Part shown: in pieces, positions 1 through 6,637 of the stretch | Layout: the number at the start of each line of letters is the position of its first letter | Position numbering within the stretch: position 1 is the stretch's first letter | Assembly: GCA_050289385.1 (NCBI GenBank) | Contig: JBNKFQ010000257.1 | Coordinates: 1 to 41,873, forward strand | From: JBNKFQ01 sp050289385 | GTDB lineage: Bacteria > Pseudomonadota > Gammaproteobacteria > Pseudomonadales > Porticoccaceae | Reading direction: 5' to 3' | DNA: 41,873 nt | Position numbers and translations under genes: made by a program | Notes under the pieces: generated by a model | Told to the model about the DNA's origin: nothing | The model's input: only the letters and a program-made list of their open reading frames with translations | Database searches by the model: none

Positions 1-506
1 TCACCGTGCTCCTGATGGAAGCTCAGGGCGTCGACCATGCGCAACATTTCATCCACATTGCGGCCCAGCGGCAAATCATTAACCACCTGATGGCGGACCA
101 CCCCGTCTTCGTCGATCAAGAACGAGCCGCGAAAGGCAACACCAGCGCCTGCCTCCACATCATAGGCCTGACAAATTTCGTGTTTGACGTCTGCCACCAG
201 GGCGTACTTGACCGGGCCAATACCGCCATTCTCAACCGGGGTATTGCGCCATGCGTTGTGCGAAAACTGGGAATCAATGGACACACCAATCACCTCGACA
301 CCACGCTTTTGAAATTCTTCGAAACGATGGTCAAACGCGATCAACTCGGACGGGCACACAAAGGTAAAATCCAGTGGATAAAAGAAAACCACTGCTTTTT
401 TACCCTTGATTGCAGAGGACAAGGTGAACTCATCCACGATTTCACCATTACCCAACACCGCAGCGGCGGTAAAGTCCGGGGCCTGCTTACCAACTAAAAC
501 ACCCAT
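1..506 (-). CDS. 2-Cys peroxiredoxin (AhpC/Prx family), C-terminus cut by window edge
   Basis: A cytoplasmic thiol peroxidase that reduces hydrogen peroxide and organic peroxides. The 168 visible codons start at ATG 506 behind a good ribosome site (AGGAG, about 8 bases upstream). The peroxidatic cysteine is C51 in the family motif FTFVCPSEL, preceded by FFYPLDF. The conserved GVSIDS and FLIDEDG segments follow. Typical members have about 200 residues, so roughly 30 residues, including the region that should carry the resolving cysteine, lie beyond the left edge. The next gene upstream on the same strand is a monothiol glutaredoxin, which makes a redox-defence or iron-sulfur context plausible. 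Two AACCGGTT palindromes lie in the upstream gap and could be operator sites (inference). Family assignment is secure; the exact subfamily is not. Confidence 0.95.
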   Translation of the reverse strand, partial: MGVLVGKQAPDFTAAAVLGNGEIVDEFTLSSAIKGKKAVVFFYPLDFTFVCPSELIAFDHRFEEFQKRGVEVIGVSIDSQFSHNAWRNTPVENGGIGPVKYALVADVKHEICQAYDVEAGAGVAFRGSFLIDEDGVVRHQVVNDLPLGRNVDEMLRMVDALSFHQEHG

Positions 507-540
507 GCTTATTACTCCTGAAGTCATCAATTTGCAAAAC

Positions 541-577
541 TAACCGGTTGTATATAACAGTTTGCGGATAACCGGTT
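541..577. promoter_or_regulatory. Paired AACCGGTT palindromes upstream of peroxiredoxin gene
   Basis: TAACCGGTT occurs at 541-549 and again at 569-577, 28 bp apart in the same orientation, and each contains the palindrome AACCGGTT. The TATA-rich stretch between them could hold the promoter of the peroxiredoxin gene. This would suit binding of a dimeric regulator to two sites. No known regulator is identified from the motif. Confidence 0.35.
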
Positions 578-669
578 CCAAATAACGAACAGTAAATGCT
601 TGTTTGTCTACAGATAATACCTGGCGACACCAAAAAATCTCATTAATAACAGCTATCAGAATGATAGCC

Positions 670-1020
670 CTACTTTTCTTCTGCCGCGTCTCCCGCCTGT
701 TCTCCGGCATTTGCGGCGTCGGCGACCAGAGGTTTCAGCTCCCCCTTTTCGTACATTTCAGCAATAATATCGCTGCCGCCAATCAACTCACCTGCCACCC
801 ACAACTGCGGAAAAGTCGGCCAGTTGGCGTACTTGGGGAGATTGGTTCGAATCTCGGGGTTTGCCAAAATATCGACATACGCAAAACGTTCACCACACGC
901 CATTAACGATTGCACGGCACGTGCAGAAAAACCGCACTGTGGCTGATTTGGCGAACCCTTCATGTACAGGATCACCGCGTTGCTTTCAATCTGATCGCGG
1001 ATGGTTTCCATAATGTCCAT
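670..1020 (-). CDS. grxD: Monothiol glutaredoxin Grx4
   Basis: A 116-residue monothiol glutaredoxin, the class that carries and transfers [2Fe-2S] clusters and works with BolA-type proteins. It shows the diagnostic CGFS motif (C29-S32) and long stretches shared with E. coli Grx4: YMKGSP, ACGERFAYVDIL, LPKYANWPTFPQLWV and GELIGGSDI. The open frame extends further upstream, but the start at 1020 is chosen because homology begins there and GAGG lies about 9 bases before it. A second Met three codons later is possible. The C-terminal 15 residues are an acidic, Ala-rich tail as in relatives. It lies on the minus strand behind argD and ahead of the peroxiredoxin gene, 163 bp from the latter. Confidence 0.95.
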   Translation of the reverse strand: MDIMETIRDQIESNAVILYMKGSPNQPQCGFSARAVQSLMACGERFAYVDILANPEIRTNLPKYANWPTFPQLWVAGELIGGSDIIAEMYEKGELKPLVADAANAGEQAGDAAEEK

Positions 1021-1445
1021 AGTGATGACAACCTCTGGTGTGTTAAAGCGATCCGGCGGCAAGCGCCTTGCCACCGAAAGGGCGAAGATTCTACTGCAAG
1101 CGGCGCGCGCTATAAACCATGTATTTTTCATGGAAATAGCTGGCCAGATCCGTCGCACGTCGGTAGTCGTACGTCGCACGCCAAAAACAACATGCCTCTG
1201 TAGCCCTCTGTCACGGGGCATTTGGTTTGTGCGAAGAAGCGTTGGACCGGCCTTAAAAGCGTGCGACATGCGACCGCCCTTAAGAACAGACGTATGACTG
1301 TTCTTAACAAGACTCTGGATTATACTCGGCATTCTGGATTAAACTAGCTGGTTCTTACAGGCAGCGGCAGCGCTGCCTGTTTTACTTTAGAGGCACGTGC
1401 AGAAGCACTTGCAAAGCAGGAAGAAAGCAGAAAGCAAGGTACGCC
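1021..1445. other. Divergent intergenic region between grxD and argD
   Basis: About 425 bp without a convincing gene. Open frames here have no ribosome site or recognisable product. It must hold the promoters for grxD (minus) and argD-argF (plus). A perfect inverted repeat at 1280-1307 and a TATACT hexamer at 1321-1326 are the only clear signals. No good match to an ArgR box was seen. Confidence 0.5.
1280..1307. promoter_or_regulatory. Perfect 10-bp inverted repeat upstream of argD
   Basis: TTAAGAACAG (1280-1289) is followed after 8 bases by its exact complement CTGTTCTTAA (1298-1307). A -10-like TATACT lies 14 bp downstream at 1321. The position, about 140 bp before argD, fits an operator. 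A run of U does not follow, so it is not a typical terminator. The regulator is unknown. Confidence 0.45.
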
Positions 1446-2615
1446 ATGAGCACTGACGCATTGATGAATACCTACGGTGAGCGGCCATTGACCCTGGTAA
1501 AGGGGGAAGGCTCTTGGGTGTGGGACGACAAGGGCAATCGCTATCTGGACGCGGTTGCCGGCATCGCCGTGTGCATTCTCGGCCACGCTCACCCCGCGGT
1601 CACTAAAGCATTGTCAGAGCAGGCCGCCACGCTGGTGCATACCTCCAACCTGTACAACCTGCCGGCCCAGCAAAAACTGGCGCAAAAACTCTGTGAACTG
1701 TCTGGCATGACCAATGTGTTTGTCAGTAACTCCGGGGCCGAAGCCAATGAAGCCGCCATCAAACTGGCACGGCTCTACGGCCGCACCAAAAACATCGAAG
1801 TGCCCACCATTGCTGTAACGGAAGGCGCGTTTCACGGTCGAACCCTGGCAACACTCACGGCCAGCGGCAACCGCAAGGTCCAGGCCGGTTACGACCCGCT
1901 GGTGCGCGGTTTTGTACGCGCGCCCTTCAACGATATTGCTTCACTGGAAACTATCGCCGCCAACAACAGCAGTGTCGTTGCGGTTATGGTGGAACCTGTG
2001 CAAGGTGAAGGCGGCATTCGCGTGCCCGACACTGACTACCTGGCCAAACTGCGTGAACTTTGCGATCGCAACCATTGGCTGCTGATTCTGGACGAAATAC
2101 AGACGGGCAATGGCCGTACCGGCAAATTCTTTGCTTACCAGCGCGCTGGCATCTTGCCCGACATCGCAACGGTGGCGAAGGGGCTGGCCAACGGTGTACC
2201 CATTGGTGCCTGCCTCGCCAGCGGTGTCGCATCTACTCTGATGAAACCAGGCAACCACGGCAGCACCTTTGGCGGCAATCCACTGGCTTGCTCAGCTGCG
2301 CAGGCAACCATAGACACGCTTCTGGCAGACAATTTGATCGAACGCGCTGCAAATCTTGGCACAGATATTCTGGCGCGTTTTCAATCCGAGCTGTCTACCT
2401 GCCCGCACGTTACTGATATTCGTGGCTACGGCATGATGTTTGGCATCGAACTCGACAAACCCTGCCCGGAAATGGTCGCCAAAGCAGCTGCCAAAGGCGT
2501 GCTGATCAATGTCACTGCCGGCAACACCATTCGCCTGTTGCCGCCGCTTAATTTGACCAACGACGAAGCAGATCTGATGGTGAAGACTGTAGTCGACATC
2601 GTGACTGAGGAATAA
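1446..2615 (+). CDS. argD: Acetylornithine aminotransferase (class III PLP)
   Basis: A 389-residue PLP-dependent aminotransferase that converts N-acetylglutamate semialdehyde to N-acetylornithine with glutamate as amino donor; many relatives also act on succinyldiaminopimelate in lysine synthesis. Visible signatures are SNSGAEANEAAIK (from residue 94), HGRTLATL, EPVQGEGG, the PLP-ring aspartate D216 in LILDEIQTG, and the Schiff-base lysine K245 in VAKGLANG. The length is normal for ArgD and both ends look complete. AAGG lies a few bases before the ATG. The stop is only 3 bases before the argF start, so the two genes are almost certainly one operon. No frameshift or missing catalytic residue was seen. 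Confidence 0.96.
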   Translation: MSTDALMNTYGERPLTLVKGEGSWVWDDKGNRYLDAVAGIAVCILGHAHPAVTKALSEQAATLVHTSNLYNLPAQQKLAQKLCELSGMTNVFVSNSGAEANEAAIKLARLYGRTKNIEVPTIAVTEGAFHGRTLATLTASGNRKVQAGYDPLVRGFVRAPFNDIASLETIAANNSSVVAVMVEPVQGEGGIRVPDTDYLAKLRELCDRNHWLLILDEIQTGNGRTGKFFAYQRAGILPDIATVAKGLANGVPIGACLASGVASTLMKPGNHGSTFGGNPLACSAAQATIDTLLADNLIERAANLGTDILARFQSELSTCPHVTDIRGYGMMFGIELDKPCPEMVAKAAAKGVLINVTAGNTIRLLPPLNLTNDEADLMVKTVVDIVTEE

Positions 2616-2618
2616 ATA

Positions 2619-3539
2619 ATGGCCCCCAGACACTTTCTGACCCTGCACGATCTGTCACGGGACGAACTGAAAAGGATTATTCAGCGTGCCATTGAACTGA
2701 AGGCGCTGCGCAAAGCCGGCACACCTGTGGGGAACAATGCCCTGAGCGGTAAAGTGCTGGCCATGATCTTTGAAAAATCGTCCACGCGCACTCGAGTGTC
2801 GTTTGAAACCGGTATGGCACAAATGGGAGGCAGTGCGTTGTTTCTGTCACCGCGCGATACCCAGCTCGGTCGCGGTGAGCCGATTGAAGACTCGGCGCGA
2901 GTGATATCAAGCATGGTGGATATCGTTATGATCCGTACCTTCAGCCATGCCACCATAGAACGATTTGCCGAATACTCAAGAGTTCCGGTCATCAATGCAC
3001 TGACCGACAGCTACCACCCCTGTCAGTTGCTGGCAGACATTCAGACCTGGACCGAACACTGCGGTCCGTTGCAGGGCAAAACCGTTGCCTGGGTGGGTGA
3101 CGGCAATAACATGTGCCACTCCTGGATGAACGCCGCCGACATTCTCGACTTTCGCTTGCACATTGCCTGCCCGCAAGGTTACGAACCCGACGCCGACTTG
3201 CTGGACAAGTTTGCCGATCGCATTCTGCTTGTCAAAAACCCTGAAGAAGCGGTCACCGGGGCAGATCTGGTGGTAACCGACACCTGGGCATCCATGGGCC
3301 AGGAAGAAGAGAAAAAAATCCGAGAGCAGGCTTTTGCAGGGTTTCGGGTTGACCATGACCTGATGGCGCGAGCCGCTGATGGCGCCCTTTTTATGCATTG
3401 CCTGCCAGCCTATCGCGGGCTGGAAGTCAGCCACGAACTGATTGAAGACAGCAACATTTCCGTGGTGTGGGACGAAGCGGAAAACCGCTTGCACGCGCAA
3501 AAGGCGTTGATGGAATTTTTGCTCGACATGCACTCATAA
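2619..3539 (+). CDS. argF: Ornithine carbamoyltransferase, anabolic
   Basis: A 306-residue ornithine transcarbamylase that joins carbamoyl phosphate and ornithine to give citrulline. The carbamoyl-phosphate loop SSTRTR (residues 54-59), the HPCQ motif (133-136), the ornithine-side DTWASMG and the catalytic HCLP (260-263) are all present. The short form of about 300 residues fits the anabolic ArgF class. It follows argD with a 3-base gap, which gives a two-gene arginine operon. No obvious hairpin with a T-run follows the stop, so the transcription end is not evident. Confidence 0.96.
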   Translation: MAPRHFLTLHDLSRDELKRIIQRAIELKALRKAGTPVGNNALSGKVLAMIFEKSSTRTRVSFETGMAQMGGSALFLSPRDTQLGRGEPIEDSARVISSMVDIVMIRTFSHATIERFAEYSRVPVINALTDSYHPCQLLADIQTWTEHCGPLQGKTVAWVGDGNNMCHSWMNAADILDFRLHIACPQGYEPDADLLDKFADRILLVKNPEEAVTGADLVVTDTWASMGQEEEKKIREQAFAGFRVDHDLMARAADGALFMHCLPAYRGLEVSHELIEDSNISVVWDEAENRLHAQKALMEFLLDMHS

Positions 3540-3642
3540 ACCTGCGATCAACACGACACCCCGGGCGCATAGAGGTACGCGCGGCACTTCTACCACCCCT
3601 TCCCTGCAACACCGCCAGCACCTGCAATTTTGAAATTGGCGG

Positions 3643-3671
3643 CTAGTACTCCTTTAAGGTGGTAATAACGG
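3643..3671 (+). repeat. Solo terminal repeat related to the 18259-18530 element
   Basis: The 29 bases beginning CTAGTACTCCTTTAAGGTGG match the left terminal inverted repeat of the MITE-like element at 18259 at 26 of 29 positions. No partner repeat or element body is seen nearby, so this is a lone end or decayed remnant. It sits about 50 bp upstream of the Fur boxes of the TBDR gene. Confidence 0.7.
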
Positions 3672-3691
3672 AGCCAATCACAACAACTACC

Positions 3692-3739
3692 GATAATCTC
3701 TATCATCAATTATTGCTATCAATAACCATTATCATTATA
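3692..3739 (+). promoter_or_regulatory. Fur-box region upstream of FecA-like receptor
   Basis: Bases 3721-3739 match the 19-bp Fur consensus (GATAATGATAATCATTATC) at 14 of 19 positions, with an intact ATCATTAT half. A second, weaker match (12 of 19) lies at 3692-3710. Repeated Fur sites are common at strongly iron-regulated genes. The sites end 48 bp before the chosen start of the receptor gene, so repression by Fe-Fur is likely (inference from motif and gene type). Confidence 0.75.
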
Positions 3740-3786
3740 GTTTGCACTTTCACTCACAATCATTTGTCTATCGGGACGCTCTTATC

Positions 3787-6015
3787 ATGCAACACAAACC
3801 ACTTTATATCGCGACTGTTTTTGTTGTCTCTTGCAGCACTGTTTTCCTTGACCCTGCATTTGCCGATTCCAAAGCCGGCTCCCGGTCCGACTCCAGAACT
3901 GCAGTCGATGAAATCACCATTATTGGCAACCCCGACGCCGTCAAGACCCAGGCGGGTTCAGCTCACGTACTGACAAGCGAAGACCTGGAAAAATTCGAAT
4001 ACACCGATATTCACAATGTTTTGCGGCAAGTGCCGGGCATCAGTATTCGCGAGGAGGAAGGCTATGGCTTGCGGCCCAATATTGCCATTCGGGGCAGCGG
4101 TTCTGAACGCAGCTCACGTATCACTCTGATGGAAGACGGCATACTGATCGCACCCGCCCCGTACGCAGCGCCATCGGCCTATTACTTTCCTACCGCCGGG
4201 CGCCTGGCTGGCGTCGAGGTACTGAAAGGCCCTGCATCTGTGAAAAACGGCCCTTACACCGTGGGTGGAGCCCTCAACCTGCTGTCTACCCCGATTCCAC
4301 AAGAAGACGGCGGCACCCTCAAGCTGGAGGCTGGCAGTGACAGAACCCTGCGACTGCACACCAACTACGGCCAAAACGGCAACAACGTGGACTGGCTGCT
4401 GGAAACCCACCAATGGCGAAGTGATGGCTTCAAGGCAATTGACCACAGCAACGGTGACAGCGGTTTTGACAAAAGAGATTATCTGGCCAAATTTCGCGTC
4501 CACAGCGACATCGACAACGCGGTATACCAGCAGCTGGAACTGAAATTGCAGCATTCCAGCGAAAATTCGGACCAAAGCTACCTCGGTTTGACCGATGCCG
4601 ACTTTGGCAGCAATCCCTACCGCCGTTATGCGCCGTCGCAAATGGACAACTTCGACGCCGACCACGAACAGGTAGCGCTCAGCTACTACCTGGACCTGAA
4701 CAATGCCTTCACTTTTTCCGCCACGGTGTACAACAACGAGTTTGCCCGAAACTGGTTCAAGACCGACAAATTCAATGCCGGAATTGGCAGTGTTGGTTAT
4801 AACGCCGCCATCGGTGCCATCAACAACAACCCGGCCAGCGCCGATGCCCTGCTATACCAGGCCATACTGGATGGCACTTACAGCGACCCGGTAAACGTGA
4901 ACATCAAAGACAATAATCGCGAATATTATGCTCGCGGCATTGATCTGAAATTCGGTTTTGCCTTTACCGCTGGCAACACCGCTCACGACCTGAGTATTGG
5001 CCTGCGCTACCACGAAGACGAAGAAGATCGTTTGCAACGCAACAATGCCTGGGTACTGGAAGATGGTGTCCTGACTCTCGCCGCCCCCGGCGTCTGGGGC
5101 GATGCCGGCAATCGCCAGCAACACGCCGAAGCCGTAGCACTTTACCTGCACGACACCATAGACGTGGGCTCCTGGTCATTTACCCCGGGTGTGCGCTATG
5201 AGTCCATTGACCAGACACGTCAGGACTGGTCCGATATGGCCCGCACCATCGTGGCCAGCCAGCGGGAAAACAGTAATCACGTACTGCTACCCGGTCTTGG
5301 CGTCAGCTACACCGTCAATGACCAGTGGCAGTTGATCGCCGGCGTTCACAAGGGCTTTACCCCTTCCGGCAACAGTCCGAATACCGACGAAGAAGAGAGC
5401 ATCAACTACGAAGCCGGCTTCCGCTTTGACAATGACAGGGCAAACGCGGAACTGATCGCGTTTTACAACGATTACGAAAACCTGCTGGGCAGTTGCACGG
5501 CATCAACTGGCAGCAACTGTGAGCCCGGCGACCAGTTTAACGGCAACGGTGTCGCTGTTCGGGGCATTGAACTGCTGGCCCACTATTCTCTGACGCGAGG
5601 CGCCGACTATGACATGCCGGTTGCACTCACCTACACCTGGACTGACGCCGAATTCAAATCCACTTTTCAAAGTGACTTCTTCGGCAATGTGACGTCCGGC
5701 GATCCACTCACCTATACCCCTGAACACCAGGCACGCGTGAGCATTGGCTACGTCAACAACAGTGGCTGGGATCTGTACCTGAATACCACCTGGGTGGATG
5801 AGATGGTTACCGCACTGGGAACCAATAGCTTCAACACGACGGACAGCAACCTGCTGTTTGGTTTGGCTGGTCATTACGCCATTGGCAAGACAACCACCCT
5901 GTACGCCACCATCGAAAACCTGACCGACGAAGCCAACATTATTGCGCGAGCGCCTTATGGCGCCCGTGTCAACCGGCCCCGCAGTTTTATGCTGGGTATT
6001 CGCTGGGACCTGTAA
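3787..6015 (+). CDS. FecA-like TonB-dependent receptor
   Basis: A 742-residue outer-membrane active transporter. It has a signal peptide of about 27 residues ending PAFA, a plug domain beginning near EITIIG, with the run NVLRQVPGISIR and a RPNIAIRGSGSERSSRITL segment closely resembling FecA-type ferric-citrate receptors, then a 22-strand barrel ending in FMLGIRWDL. ATG 3787 is preferred over an in-frame TTG at 3742 because the signal peptide begins there and the TTG abuts the Fur box. No N-terminal signalling (STN) domain is present, so it is not expected to drive its own sigma factor. Fur boxes just upstream support iron regulation. The substrate (ferric citrate or another chelate) is inferred only from similarity. 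Confidence 0.9.
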   Translation: MQHKPLYIATVFVVSCSTVFLDPAFADSKAGSRSDSRTAVDEITIIGNPDAVKTQAGSAHVLTSEDLEKFEYTDIHNVLRQVPGISIREEEGYGLRPNIAIRGSGSERSSRITLMEDGILIAPAPYAAPSAYYFPTAGRLAGVEVLKGPASVKNGPYTVGGALNLLSTPIPQEDGGTLKLEAGSDRTLRLHTNYGQNGNNVDWLLETHQWRSDGFKAIDHSNGDSGFDKRDYLAKFRVHSDIDNAVYQQLELKLQHSSENSDQSYLGLTDADFGSNPYRRYAPSQMDNFDADHEQVALSYYLDLNNAFTFSATVYNNEFARNWFKTDKFNAGIGSVGYNAAIGAINNNPASADALLYQAILDGTYSDPVNVNIKDNNREYYARGIDLKFGFAFTAGNTAHDLSIGLRYHEDEEDRLQRNNAWVLEDGVLTLAAPGVWGDAGNRQQHAEAVALYLHDTIDVGSWSFTPGVRYESIDQTRQDWSDMARTIVASQRENSNHVLLPGLGVSYTVNDQWQLIAGVHKGFTPSGNSPNTDEEESINYEAGFRFDNDRANAELIAFYNDYENLLGSCTASTGSNCEPGDQFNGNGVAVRGIELLAHYSLTRGADYDMPVALTYTWTDAEFKSTFQSDFFGNVTSGDPLTYTPEHQARVSIGYVNNSGWDLYLNTTWVDEMVTALGTNSFNTTDSNLLFGLAGHYAIGKTTTLYATIENLTDEANIIARAPYGARVNRPRSFMLGIRWDL

Positions 6016-6223
6016 ACCTGAACACAAAAGAGCGTCGAGTGTAGCGGCACACGGAAGTGCCCTCACAACATCACCCGCCCTGTCTTTCCTTCCGACTTCC
6101 GACTTCTTCTGACCACCACCCCCGCTTAGACCAAATACATCTAAGTAACCTCAAATTCACTGTTTCCGCGCCCAACAGGGGCAAGAACGTTAGCAGACAC
6201 CAACATCACAAAATCCCCACAAG

Positions 6224-6232
6224 TTATCCACA
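6224..6232 (+). promoter_or_regulatory. DnaA box upstream of nrdAB promoter
   Basis: TTATCCACA is a perfect R1-type DnaA box. It sits 21 bp upstream of the -35 element of the nrdA promoter. In E. coli the nrdAB promoter is known to be regulated by DnaA through nearby boxes, so this site probably couples deoxynucleotide synthesis to replication control. Confidence 0.7.
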
Positions 6233-6253
6233 GGCTATTCTTTTTCAGAGATC

Positions 6254-6282
6254 TTGCATTTCAGCAAAAACCGCACTATCTT
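6254..6282 (+). promoter_or_regulatory. Sigma-70 promoter of nrdA-nrdB
   Basis: TTGCAT (-35, 6254-6259) is separated by exactly 17 bp from TATCTT (-10, 6277-6282). The -10 lies inside the first NrdR-like box, which is the expected arrangement for repression. Transcription would start near 6289, leaving a leader of about 350 bases before nrdA. Confidence 0.65.
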
Positions 6283-6318
6283 GTGCTGGAATTATGAAAA
6301 ACCCCTATATATTGGGTT
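6272..6318 (+). promoter_or_regulatory. Two NrdR-like boxes
   Basis: Box 1 is CGCACTATCTTGTGCT (6272-6287), an interrupted palindrome GCAC...GTGC. Box 2 is the palindrome AACCCCTATATATTGGGTT (6300-6318). Their centres are about 30 bp apart, close to three helical turns, as known for paired NrdR boxes. NrdR is the ATP/dATP-sensing repressor of ribonucleotide reductase genes. Box 1 is the closer match to the usual ACACWATAT-type sequence; box 2 is divergent at its edges. Confidence 0.65.
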
Positions 6319-6385
6319 GTCAGAGATCGGGCGTCCGGTTTCAGGGGTGGCTTTTCAAGATCGGGATAAAGCTATAAACAAAAAG

Positions 6386-6409
6386 CTGTAAAACTGTAAA
6401 ACTGTAAAC
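6386..6409 (+). repeat. Three tandem 8-bp repeats in nrdA leader
   Basis: CTGTAAAA, CTGTAAAA and CTGTAAAC follow each other without a gap. They lie downstream of the nrdA promoter in the transcribed leader. The function is unknown; slippage or a protein-binding array are both possible. Confidence 0.6.
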
Positions 6410-6637
6410 AAATATATAAGCAGTTACTTGCAAACAGGCTGAATAACAAACAGATAAAGACCGGGATCGTCGTGGCGACATCAGGGGAAACACAACACGT
6501 GTGTCTCACACTCCCTCGGCAGTGACCCGACGCTCCGGACGGCGTATTCACAGCGCTTCGCCGGTTACAACAACTCAATCAATTATGGGACTGCACCACG
6601 CAATAGAGTGCCACTGATATCTTTGGAGCAATCAAGA

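Larger units (their letters stand above)
6016..6637. other. Long intergenic region and leader of nrdA
   Basis: About 620 bp without a convincing gene. The left part, just after the receptor stop, has a short run of TTCCGACTT repeats (about 6090-6106). The middle holds the nrdA control region (6224-6318). The right part, from the promoter to the nrdA start, is a leader of roughly 350 bases that includes three tandem 8-bp CTGTAAAA/C units (6386-6409). Short open frames here lack ribosome sites and resemble nothing known to me. Confidence 0.6.

Noticed and set aside
6057..6578. Small frames in the gap before nrdA
   Set aside because: They overlap the nrdA promoter, DnaA and NrdR-like sites, and lack ribosome sites and any product signature.
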